A stretch of 64,000 nucleotides of DNA. Origin: Chondrosia reniformis. Its lineage: Eukaryota > Porifera > Demospongiae > Chondrillida > Chondrillidae. Both the position numbers and the translations under genes were made by a program. A model generated the notes under the pieces. It saw nothing but the letters and a program-made list of their open reading frames with translations, was not told the DNA's origin and made no database searches. Shown here one piece after another: positions 35,501 to 45,500 of the stretch. Positions within the stretch are counted from its first letter, which is position 1; every line of letters starts with the position of its first letter. The stretch covers positions 7,069,673-7,133,672 of the forward strand of contig OX359197.1 of NCBI GenBank assembly GCA_947172415.1, read 5' to 3'.

Positions 35501-37831
35501 GTGTTGTCAGGTCACTACGTATGGTTGGATGATGCTAAATATAGCCCAGATGCTCCATCCCAAGCAATCTTCAAAAACTACATAGACTGGAGATCTTAAA
35601 TGTATAGCATTGCTGATTATTCTTAATCACAAGCAATTTGGTAATTCTATAGTGCCCAAAACAGCCACTATAATGTACGCAAATATAACACTTTGTATTC
35701 TTATGCATTAAAAACATTAAAAATTTATATTCATGTAATTAATCTGGTATATTTTGATCTTGAATGAGAATAAACTGATCAGTATTTCCCTAATGTAATC
35801 ATATCTAAGGCATTGCTATTATGTACGTATATGGTATTGATAACATGCAACAAATTGATACTATATTTCCCACATATGCAAATTGATCTTCCAGAGAGTA
35901 TATGTTTCCATTACAGTTTCATCGTCCAATGCTTTACTGTTCCAGATTTTATACCGTTCTCCATTCCATCTGCTGCAGTCTTCTCCTTGATCACTTAATA
36001 CATCAAAATGATAACATAATAACCTGTCTGCATACACCATTCCTAAATCAACCAGTACATAGGTTATACAAATAGTCTTGTATAGGTGTATTATTAGTGT
36101 AACATTAGGCTGTTGTAGGCATTGGTATGAGTTAGTTTTATAACGTAATATTCTGTTGGGCTAAAATAATGTTATTGATGTCTCTTATCTTGTGTTCTTT
36201 TTGACAGGTTAAGGTAGCTGAGTTGGACAAGTTGAAGCCAAAATATGAAGAAATGAAACAGCAGATTTTGGCACTGAAAGCCAGAAATCAAACACTCTCC
36301 TCCAAATTGAAGGAAGCTTGTAAGTCATTGCCAGCCACACCATTAAGCCAAGAGAGTGTATTAGCACCTCATTCTGTGAAGAGTGCTCCCTTGACAGAAA
36401 GGAGACCAACACTGTTGACACCAATCTGTCCTCACTGTAAGAGTAGTAAGGCTATATTTGATAGGGAACTGGCACGCAAGGAGAAGAACATTCAGGAGCT
36501 TCGGGAGCAGTTAAAGTAATTTATATATTTTTCGAAATCTTTTCATACCACACTAGCCGGGCTAAATAGAACAAATGAATCTTTTCAATAAACCAAACGT
36601 TTCGACCCCAATCCAGGGGTCTTCATCAGTGGTAAATGATGTGTACAAGGCAAGCACATTTTTATACATGTTGAAGGTGGAGATAATTGAATGTACAATA
36701 ATGATTTAGTTCAAAGTCTTAGAATGTGGAGGGGGGGTTCAAGAGGATAAGGAATGAATGAGAGGGTTATAGGTGGATGGTAATGGGCCTACATCTCTAT
36801 TTAAATTGTTCCTCTCCGACCTGATATGCCATGCCTCCAGTGTGCATCACTGTGTGTTATATGGGTGGCTGTCCACAACCTGCGCCTCCTCCCAGTCTAT
36901 CACGTGCATCGAAAAATGTTAGTACCTAGCCACACAGAAATCTTCTGAGATAATTTATATATGTTATTCACTTGTTATGGCAATCATCATTTTTGTGTGT
37001 TGCAGGGCTTTGAAAGACAAAGAGAAGAGGTGTAATACCTCACAGGCCTCATCTTCTGCTTCTGGGGTGATGGGTCAGAAAAATAGCTTACTTCAGCTCT
37101 CTGCAGCAATTTCCTCATCTAAGAGGTAGACTGAATTGTGTTTTGTTACAGGAGTGATAGCTATAGTCACAGCTGTACTTCAACTTGTGCATGAATGTGA
37201 AGTTATCCTTTTTGTGTCTTGTCTTGTCTTCAGTGATGATTGTGTTGGTGCTGTGGAGTGGAGGACAAGAGGACAAGTTGCTGAAGTGGAAAATGACAAA
37301 TTAATGCAAATGGTTACATTATTGCACCAAAGGTTAGAAGCTTATCTTGTTCATAGTTAGCTTTGTGATCACCTACTAAATGTTATACTCGTGGACATGT
37401 GTTGACATATGCAGGTTGGATGAAGCAGTGAAGAGAATTGCACAATTGCAAAATAAAGCTAACAAGAAAAGCTCTCTAGTAGAAGCAGATCTTTTGAAAG
37501 AGACAAAAGAAGAGTTATTAGAAAGGTGCATTTAGAGTAGATGCTGGAGTAGGCTGTATGAGGTACCCAGGGGGAGGGGGAGGAGGAGGGGGTGGTACTG
37601 TGTGACCCTTCACCAATTTAATAATATTGTACTGTTCTGGTTTGTTGTGCATAATGTTACAGGTTACTTGTCCAAGCTGATGAATCTGCTGCCCTGAAGG
37701 ACATTATCACTAACTATCAATCAACTAAAGCCCAGGACATCAAGTTACTCACAGAATTACTGAAACAGGCAAAGCTGACATTTTCAAAAGAACTTAAAGC
37801 TATAATCAGTGTCCCTACAATTTCGACTTAA
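29514..37831 (+). CDS. CCDC13: Coiled-coil domain-containing protein 13, 13 exons
   Basis: Exons 29514-29558, 29610-29708, 29783-29888, 30082-30215, 30777-30848, 34130-34231, 34394-34501, 34645-34773, 36208-36515, 37006-37125, 37234-37332, 37415-37525 and 37663-37831 keep phase throughout and give 533 residues, nearly all charged heptad-rich coiled coil. Family landmarks: KIARRVVELSKRNRDL, RNQIQSLKQEL, then VLSKEVGEGFSISELL with GWRGRAQQI. CCDC13 is a centriolar-satellite protein needed for ciliogenesis in vertebrates (about 715 residues, so exons may be missing here). Introns 5 and 8 have weaker donors (GTTATT, GTCGGC) and are the ones that host other genes. A CxxC pair (ICPHC) sits in exon 9. 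Confidence 0.88.
30216..30680 (+). repeat. 30-bp minisatellite, about 15 copies
   Basis: Unit of 30 bp containing CTACATATAGTAGCCCAGTC, alternating TTCTCC and GGGTCTA variants. It fills intron 4 of CCDC13 and begins within a few bases of the splice donor, so the donor text (GTAAGTAGAGG) is itself close to the repeat unit. The minus-strand STDWATICRP frame is an artefact of the period. Confidence 0.93.
31372..33741 (-). CDS. Secreted Ig/FN3 protein nested antisense in CCDC13 intron 5
   Basis: Exons 33741-33684, 33577-33248, 33003-32707, 32641-32321, 32099-31818 and 31658-31372 join in phase 1 throughout to 524 residues. Exon 1 is a signal peptide (FLAVKLLFTLITTVAA). Exon 2 is an Ig domain (CRASG..., RYNWTCPNGPC, NDAGTYTCEV). 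Exon 3 is a second Ig-like unit (EVHCRV...GQYHCRSS). Exons 4 and 5 are FN3 domains (GQYRVKVWAVHGG; NVTGLTKGKTYFMRVLAANSAG). Exon 6 is a Cys-containing tail with no membrane segment. One domain per exon with phase-1 borders is the classic shuffling pattern. Probably a secreted adhesion or recognition protein. The exon 3 acceptor and exon 5 donor are chosen by phase and are the least sure. Confidence 0.82.
34880..35599 (+). CDS. Unrecognised 239-residue intronless ORF in CCDC13 intron 8
   Basis: ATG 34880 to TAA 35599, same strand as the host gene, with no internal intron. I do not recognise the family. The N-terminal half is aromatic-rich (RFGWFSNHQYGFIE, FFLWDSGPGEFFHR, YDSEYWVYIRRRL), the middle is a basic, Gln/Ser-rich linker, and the C-terminal half alternates strands (YKWEVKETLKKK, YEIKVEATIDPGKS, SCWMLVFKCKD). 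There is no signal peptide or membrane helix. CpG is higher than in the surrounding intron. A single long exon within an intron suggests retroposition or late insertion. A trailing AT-rich stretch has AATAAAC at about 35768. Confidence 0.65.
   Translation: MEIIPERAKNELSRFGWFSNHQYGFIETKYNGLEGFFLWDSGPGEFFHRICFYAYDSEYWVYIRRRLSKGEAQKEFALLKQRYGRRVIRVEGWEWKKICSVDNSKSQQSKRHSETISKKVEKELYRAEQTYFEVSSTIKGKIPYLDPFVNAHGTVSEVYKWEVKETLKKKITEGYEIKVEATIDPGKSVSCWMLVFKCKDDTEEGLEVLSGHYVWLDDAKYSPDAPSQAIFKNYIDWRS
36541..36930 (-). mobile_element. Penelope-like element 3' relic in CCDC13 intron 9
   Basis: Minus-strand text reads HVIDWEEAQVVDSHPYN, then LEAWHIRSERNNLNRDVG, the usual C-terminus of PLE GIY-YIG proteins, with stops before and after. 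It ends with a hammerhead-like core at 36598-36629. The family differs from the 25-kb PLE. Confidence 0.8.
36594..36633 (-). ncRNA. Hammerhead-ribozyme-like core in PLE relic
   Basis: Minus order: ACCA, CTGATGA (canonical core), A, helix II GACCCC/GGGGTC (6 bp, loop TGGATT), GAAAC, GTT, TGGT. Helix I would be ACCA/TGGT and the cleavage triplet GUU. Helix III is minimal with a palindromic AACGTT, which fits a dimer-acting hammerhead. Transcription from the minus strand would be antisense to CCDC13. Confidence 0.55.
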
Positions 37832-38253
37832 TAGTCTGTCTTGGTGATGTCAATAATTTATTGTAACATGTTATTTAATCACTCTATCAAAAACTGAAAA
37901 CTTATTTTCTTCTCCACTATTACATAGTAATATAGTATTTGTGGTTCATATCGAAACAGCTAAAATCCTATACGTATATATGTGTCTTGATATAGGTAGA
38001 GGATAACTTATAGAAAGATTTTAGCTAAATATTATTAATGTTAATTATCGGTTATTATGTACAATTGATATCATTTCTATTACTTATTTTTAATTCTAAT
38101 AATTCTTTAAATATGTTTGTGAGTCCCAATTTTGAAATTTGTACACTCAGCTATTATGTTACCAAGACAGCGCGAGTATAAATGTTACGCACGCGCAGCA
38201 ACACTTTTCTTATAGAATCTATATAAGCCAGCAGCAGACACTCAAACGAAGGA
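37832..38253. promoter_or_regulatory. CCDC13-CPEB intergenic region
   Basis: 422 bp between two plus-strand genes. It ends with a CpG-containing stretch (ACGCACGCGCAG, about 38188) and a TATATAA-like run 30 bases upstream of the CPEB start, the best promoter candidate. Confidence 0.4.
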
Positions 38254-40478
38254 ATGGAAAATTCGAAGGAGAATTCGTCATTAAATTTACCCGAGCCTCA
38301 ATTTGTCAGTCTAAAGCAAAGTTTGGAAGATTCGTTGGCAAAATTTTATTCTGCTCCGGCCTGTGAGTTTTCTATACCTATGCAAATATGTATTAAATTC
38401 AATGTTTTTATATTTCTTAAAAAAGGTTACACTGGAATGGTGCCAGATGACAGCAGCCAAAAAGATAAGGAGAATAAGGAGAATTGTGTCATCAAAAATG
38501 AGACTACAAAACCCATGTGTGCAGTTCCCTGTTAGTTAAGTCATTTATTACTATACATATATAGACACATATTAGCATATTCATATCATATATATCTGAA
38601 TATTCAGCTTTGCCTAAAAATAAGATATAATGAAATGAAAGTACTGTATACTGCCATTCATTATGATTCATATACTATTTTACTGTCCTTATGTAGTCCG
38701 TGTATTACCCAGTGCAAGATACAAATTAAACACTTACTCAAAGAAAGTATTTGTTGGAGGTCTCCCACCAGATATTAGTGCAGGTGTATATTTAACTATA
38801 TGAACATGTTACTGTGCATGTGTTGTATACATGTGATTTTATGCGCATCTCTGTAACATATTCCTGTGTATACACTAAATGACGCGTACTCTTCATCTTT
38901 TTTGGCTATTTCAGATGAGATTTCCACTCAGTTTTCTAGTTTCGGGAACCACAAAGTGGACTGGCCGCACAAGACTCAACTGGATTTGTTTCCCCCTAAA
39001 GGTATACTGTATCCAAGATTATAATGCAACGGTAGTTAATTACCACACCTAGCAACTAATGGGATAACCATTTATTTAGATCCCAGTGTTTGTTTTACAT
39101 ATCCTTATAAATATATAATATGAAAATTGATTATGTGTGCATTTTCAATAAGTACATATATATTCATAATTGTGCAATGCCAAAGCTATAAGATTTAGTA
39201 TGGTTATTCATTTTACTTAATCGCTAATATACATACTAATAATAATCAGATTTCCAATGTTGTATAGGGTATGCATTCCTCTTGTTTGCACATGAAGAAT
39301 CCATTCACCGTCTCTTGGAAGCTTGTGAGGAAGATGACAAAAAGTACTTCTTTCAAGTATCTAGTGTATCAATCAAAAATAAAAAAGTAACTGCAGAATA
39401 TGAATGTGTATACATCAGCACACTATTATATTATACAAGTTAGTATATGCATGTATTATACATATTATGTATATATTATATAGGTTTGTATACGACTGTT
39501 ATATATATATATATATACGTATAATACATTCTGGTCTGTTTCTGACGTGTGCATATTTTCTGTGTATATATATGTTTCTCTGCAGGTTCAGGTGAGGCCC
39601 TGGTTGTTAGACTATTGTGACTGCTTCTTGAAGCCATCCGAACCTTTGGATCCAAGAAAAACTGTTTTTGTGGGCGGAGTTCCAAGACTATTAAAAGCTC
39701 AGGAATTGGCCAAAATTATGAATGTAAACTTTGATTTTGTGTGTTATGCCGGCATTGATGTAGATCCTTGGTTGAAATATCCAAAAGGTTAGATGTGCAG
39801 TATATATAATACATGCAGTATTTATGTATATACATATGTGTAATGATGTATATCTGTGTTTATCAAACAGCTGTAATATATTCACTTCTATAGATATATT
39901 ACATATCGCTACTTATTTATTTACTTATTTAGGTTCAGCTCGAGTTTGTTTCTGTAATCAAGAAAGTTATATAAAAGCCTTACAAACAAGATTTGTTCTC
40001 CTTAAAACAACAGAAATTAATAAGCAAGTACGTATACTCACTCGTATGCATGAAATAGTAATGTATATAGCTCTCTATGTATATTGATATGAAATATACT
40101 ATATATGCCGCTTTGTTAACAATTGGAATAAGTTTCATCAGCAATTAACAAATTGAATGAAGACCTGCATGTCTTAAAACCTCGTAATAAGCAGTGTTAC
40201 TAGCTAGGTCTTTATATATTCTCTTGTAGGTGGAGCTCAAGCCATTTGTCCTCTGTAATCAGTCATGTGATATGTGTTGTATCAATTTTGATTCAAAGGC
40301 TCCAATTAAAGAGTCTATCTATTTCTGCTCCAATGTGTCTTGCTTAAAGTACTTTTGTGTTAATTGCTGGAGTATATCCCATGCTGTTACTAAGCATCGT
40401 CCCATTGTAATCAACCAAAGTACTACAGTAACTCAGCAGGTTGAAAGAGTGCCTCCATTTCAAGTCAGAAATTACTAA
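38254..40478 (+). CDS. CPEB: CPEB RNA-binding protein, CPEB2-4/Orb2 class, short form
   Basis: Eight exons (38254-38362, 38426-38530, 38697-38783, 38915-39001, 39268-39386, 39586-39787, 39933-40027, 40230-40478) give 350 residues. CPEBs bind 3'UTR elements and control poly(A) length and translation. RRM1 has KVFVGGLPPDIS and VDWPHK...PPKGYAFLLF; the linker has VQVRPW and DPRKTVFVGGVP opening RRM2, with YAGIDVDPWLKYPKG; the C-terminal ZZ-type zinc finger has CDMC...FCSN..CLKYFCVNCW...H..H. The VDWPHK and PPKGYAFLLF blocks favour the CPEB2-4 class over CPEB1. The N-terminus is only about 75 residues, without the long Gln-rich region of Orb2, so a prion-like domain is absent in this model. Confidence 0.92.
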
Positions 40479-40990
40479 AGAACAGTCCTTAATTTCTTAT
40501 TATTTTACTTGACATCATATTGTCTTATTTACAAAGTCTTACAAAGGACCTAACTGTACAGTGTGTTTGTATATACACTTTTACAGACACAGCTTTATAC
40601 TCGATTTTGAGTTTAAACTTTTAAACTTTTGAAATGAAGAACTTATTAAAAATTGTATGATTATTATTGTAATTTTCCCCACTGAATACTGTAACAGCAT
40701 GATATATAAACAAATGCATCATCCTGCACTCACAGTGAGCACTGTTTACTGCATATCCCATGTCCTTATATTCAATTTGTGAACTTTCAGTTAATAAATA
40801 TGTATACACCATATAAATTTATATAGCATGTACAGATAGTGGAAAATGCATAATCATAATATGAAACCCATACAGATTTTCAAATGGTTTTGTGGTCCAG
40901 AAGTTTCAATAATAATTAAAATTAAAAGTGTATACGTAATGATATTCCATGCAATAATACACTATACAACAAATTAAGAGCCCTAGGCCT
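40479..40990. other. Convergent intergenic region (CPEB / GPCR 2)
   Basis: 512 bp of AT-rich 3' flank shared by two converging genes. No gene seen. Confidence 0.6.
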
Positions 40991-42091
40991 CTATATTGCT
41001 GACATTATAACATCTACAGTATTGCCCTTAGAATGAGACCCTTTCTTCATGTTAGAAAGTTTGCAACAAATAACTCTGTATAAAAGCTTTCGAATGTCTT
41101 TAGTGAAAGCCGTCTGAACAATAGGGTTGATTGCAAAGTTTCCGATGGCAATCATCAAGTCAATCATGTAAATGGCTGGAGGAATGGCACCAGGTGTAAC
41201 TACTGCGCTTGCAATACCAGTACTCACTACAGGTAGCCAACACATCGTAAGAATAATTAGCAGGGTAGTGAATAGCAACAAAAGATGACTCTGCTGGGCA
41301 TTGTAGAGTTTTTCTTGCTCAGGAATATCTTTTTTGAAGGCATATTTTTTCGTGTGGAATTGAAACCTATTCTTGAGGAATTTCCGGATCTTCCAATAGG
41401 TCAATACTGTGAAAACTACTGTAATAGTAGCAATTACAGCTACGAGACCCAAAAAGAAAGCCACATAAGGAGCTTGCCCTGTCCATCGGAATAGGCAAGC
41501 TCCGAGCCTTGGCTCATAGAAGAACACGCCGAACCCGAATAATGGCGTCATGCACGGGAAAATGGAAATCACTAGCACTCCTAAAGTTATTATAACGGCT
41601 TTCCGCCAGGTCATGAAGGTACTGTAGCGAATCGGCTTTTCTAATGCCAAGTATCGGTCAAACGACATTGCGGATAAAATACTCAACTGACTAAGAAGAG
41701 ACAATGAAAAGAAGAACCCAACAGCTTTGCAAGAAGACTGTCGATCGCAGTCTGTAGTACCAAAGAACCATTCACCTCTTATGACTGTGCTGACGAAAAA
41801 GGGAGCAGTTATCACAGTTGCGGTCAAGTTGGTTAAACTTAAAGAAACGAGAAAGATGTTATGTGGTTCTTTCAGGTTTTTTCGTTTAATAATCATAAAC
41901 ATAACGATGAAGATATTCCACAGTAATGCAATAGTATAGATGATTATCTCTATAGCTGCAACGAATGGAGTGACAATTGGAGAGAGTGAGGTTTTCCAAA
42001 GGGCAGATGTAATAGTAGCGTTATCATAAGGACACTGTAACTGATCCGAAGTGAATACCATAACAGTTGTATTATTATCCAAACCTTGCAT
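40991..42091 (-). CDS. Rhodopsin-family GPCR 2, intronless paralogue
   Basis: 366-residue receptor closely related to the one at 8158-9534; the segment from STVIRGEWFFGTTDC to SSCKAVGFF is almost identical. It keeps Cys121 (TM3), DRY 145-147 (here with Tyr), CWLP in TM6 and a Cys pair after TM7. Two usual class A residues differ: TM2 reads LSLTNLTA, so Asp2.50 is Asn (sodium-site residue lost), and TM7 is NPIVQ instead of NPxxY. The C-tail is short. Ligand unknown. The pair probably arose by retroposition or dispersed duplication, since both lack introns and lie 31 kb apart on opposite strands. Confidence 0.93.
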   Translation of the reverse strand: MQGLDNNTTVMVFTSDQLQCPYDNATITSALWKTSLSPIVTPFVAAIEIIIYTIALLWNIFIVMFMIIKRKNLKEPHNIFLVSLSLTNLTATVITAPFFVSTVIRGEWFFGTTDCDRQSSCKAVGFFFSLSLLSQLSILSAMSFDRYLALEKPIRYSTFMTWRKAVIITLGVLVISIFPCMTPLFGFGVFFYEPRLGACLFRWTGQAPYVAFFLGLVAVIATITVVFTVLTYWKIRKFLKNRFQFHTKKYAFKKDIPEQEKLYNAQQSHLLLLFTTLLIILTMCWLPVVSTGIASAVVTPGAIPPAIYMIDLMIAIGNFAINPIVQTAFTKDIRKLLYRVICCKLSNMKKGSHSKGNTVDVIMSAI

Positions 42092-42521
42092 TCTTTATTC
42101 GAACCATTCAAACTGTAACTCGTGATAATGACCAGCTAATTATAAGGTTTGAAAATTACAATTGTCATCTGGGAACGGAAACGGTTTTACGTGCAACTTC
42201 AATTTCAGTTAGTATAATAGCTATATAGATGAAATTGGTGTGGTCTTGATTAATTGTTCTTCAAAGTTGAATGTAGTCGTATATGGAAGTACCTTCAAGA
42301 TCTACACTACAAATTTAATTAGTTCATATACATAAGCATTTTAATTTATTACAGAGTAGGCATAGCATGTATTATAGTGTATTGTGTTCCAAAAAGCCAT
42401 ATAGAAACAACATACATAAGCGAGGTTCCGTATAACATCGCCAAACGTTAGGGGCGTGTCCAAAAGCGGAAGTTGTCCACATGATATAAGATAGTACCTA
42501 CAGATAGTACCTACAAGCACC
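42092..42521. promoter_or_regulatory. Divergent promoter region, GPCR 2 / glycine-rich gene
   Basis: 430 bp between two divergent starts, with a fragment of the dispersed repeat at 42350-42372 (ACAGAGTAGGCATAGCATGT). Confidence 0.45.
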
Positions 42522-45500
42522 ATGGCAGAGCTCCCTCCAGCGGCCGAACAAGAGGTAGCTGTAGCTACTGAAGGCCCGCAGATAAGACTACACGAAGGTC
42601 GCGTACAGAACTGCATGCTCCACATTGATCGGAGGACTACGATTCTAAAGCGCTGGAAAAGGAAGTGGATCAGCACTATACCGGGTACGTATGCGCTATT
42701 ACATCACACAAATTAATTCCGTAGGAATAATCAGATTATCAATTCGAGTTTAAAGATTATCGTCTGTATTACATGTACAAGCTGCCTTCTTATGTCGCAA
42801 GATCGATCAAAAAAGGTTTTCTTTTCACACGTTTCAGGCGTCTGTACGGAAGGGGGTCAGTCGTGGCTGATGACTCTTCTCGACTATCATATGTCTACAT
42901 TTGGGTATAGATTACATTCCTATCTCTTTCACCAGTTGTATAATTCAACCAGACTGATTTTCGATCTATTTGATTCATTATGAATCAGCCCCTGAATTGA
43001 GTGAACCTTCGTGATGTACTAGGAATGATTTCCTTATCCCAAAGATTTTGCTATGCACTGCTAGTGGAATCCAATGGAAATGTTGTACATATGGTGGATT
43101 TCCTCAAATTTGGATTAACAATTATTGTATGAAGGAATTGATGTATAAAGTTTCCATACTATGACTATAGTTAGTAATTAGTCATAGTTAAAAGGAAACT
43201 GTACACAAGTGTCTGTATATATACTCGGTCAAATTGATAGTTTACATTATTGCAACAGTGTGACTTTTACTTTCCTTTTTCACATTACAGTAGTTTTAAT
43301 TTTTTGTTTTGTTTATTTATATTTTACTTTACTGGTATGTAGGTCCTAACACTTACGACATTGTCAAGCATGGAAGCAGAAACACAGTAGTCAATAGTTT
43401 CCCAGCAGGAAATCCTAATTATAGGATTGTACCCCTCAGTAATGATCCTGGGAATAAGGAATTTCTGATTCTTAGCCTTACTGCTGCAGATACTGGACAA
43501 GAGATGGGAAGGTTTAGGGTTGATAACATTGTGCAGATGCGACAGTTTATGGCATCTCTTGGAGTAGGTGGAAAAGGGCTTTTCACAAAGAGAACAGAGG
43601 GTAATCAAGTGCCTGTTGAAGCAACCCATGGCTTGTGGGATGTTATTCATCCATCAGAGGACGAGCTCTCTCAACGGCAGCAAGTATTTGATGATCACAA
43701 GAAGGCGGATGAAAGTGATAAGACTGCCCAACACACAGATGCCCCACCCACTTATGAAGACACAATGCACCAGCTGCCATTGGGGTTTTACTTCCCTGAA
43801 GGGGCGGACACAAACCAAGGAGTGGGCACCAGCCAACCACCTGGCTATCCAGGTAGCACTGTACCACAATATGACCCGTCAGCCACTCTGCCTAAAGCTA
43901 ACAGGCGTGCATTTCATGACACATTCAATCCTCCACATGGTCCCCCTACCTTCTATCCAGTAAGCATTGGGTATGGACCTGAAATAGGTCTTGGCCCTAA
44001 CCAGCAAGCCCTATGGGACCCAATTCACAAAACCTACTTCTTCTTGGATCATGCCCAGAAAATCACCTTTTATCAGGATCCCCGCCCTGCTATCGAGCCA
44101 AAGCCTGTGGTAGCCAAGCAAGAGTTAGCTTATGGTGATTGTCAGAGGATACCTAACCTTACCAATGTGTATCGAGACCCTGAAGTGGTGCACACTACAG
44201 CTGCTAGAGCGCTCAGCAAACCTCACAGCTTTGTGCTACATGCTTGTGGAGTGAATGGAAAACATGGATTTTCTGGTCACCATGGTAGTTCTGGGTTTGA
44301 TGGAAGCTCTGGATTTTCTGGAGGTTTTAGTGGTGGCCATGGTGGGCGAGGGGGAGATGGTGGGCCAGGAGGAGATGGAAGTGAAGGAGCAAGGGGGGAG
44401 AATGGGACTGAAGCCAGTGATGTAGTCCTTGACCTAGCAGGATCACCAGGGGAGCTGGCCGTTGGGGGTACAGTTAGCTTGGTTGCTAATTTGGGAGGCG
44501 AGAAGGCTGAAGAAGTATTATTTGTTAATTGCCGGGGAGGAAATGGTGGTCATGGTGGGCGTGGTGGGGATGGTGGGCGTGGAGGACATGGGGGTAGTGG
44601 TGGGCATGGGGGAAGTGGAAGAAATGGTATGAGTTCATCTTCCGGTCCGGGAGGCAACGGTGGACCAGGGGGTAATGGAGGGGATGGAGGCAATGGGGGA
44701 CCAGGAGGGAAAGCTGGGCGTGGCGGGGATGGTGGGCATGCCGGATTTGGGGGTGCATGTGTCATTCGTTCACCTGACCCACGATTGCTTATTCTGATTG
44801 AGGCTGACTGCACTGCTGGGAATACTGGGAAGGGTGGCAGTGGGGGACATGGTGGAAGTGGTGGAGGAGGGGGTTCCGGTGGATCTGGAGGACATGGAGG
44901 GAGTGGAGGAAGTGGGGGATCTCGGACTGATGCCAATGGACATACTCATAGTTACCCATCTGGTTCGCATGGATCATCGGGACACTCGGGTCACCGTGGG
45001 CTGGATGGACCAGGAGGTGCTAGTGCCCCATCAGGAGTGAATGGGAACAGTGCTAGTGATGGTGGTATAGCTTGGGTGGTCACTTCACCAACTGGTGGTG
45101 TTGTGATGCAGGCAGCTACGAGATATGATTCGCATGTGACTGGTTTCACTGTCCAGTCGGCTGTTGATGATGGCATTTTTGAGCCAAATGAACAGATTAT
45201 CCTCACTGCCCTGACGACAGTCAATGATGGGGGATTGCCTCTTCCATCTGGTGCTAAGGCATTATTTGAATCTACCAAGACAGTCAAGTTTCCACCTGCT
45301 ATATTTGAGATGCCTGAAGTTCCATGCAGTAGCCAGTTTGTCATTCCGATGACTTTCTACGGAAGAATCTTTGATCAACCACCTCCTAATGTTCCTGGTC
45401 CATTTGTCTCTAAAGCAAATTTCAAATCAAGGATTGAACTCCTTGGTAGGCCATTTGAAAGATCATTCCTGGAGCAGACACTGACCGTACAGTATCCAAT

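Noticed and set aside
42832-42983. Open frame after TTTCAG in intron 1 of the glycine-rich gene
   Set aside because: It is in a usable phase but ends in a stop with no family match, and the 43343 acceptor gives the long conserved-looking frame.
44525-44970. Proline- and histidine-rich minus-strand frames
   Set aside because: Antisense shadows of the glycine-rich coding region of the 42522-47530 gene.
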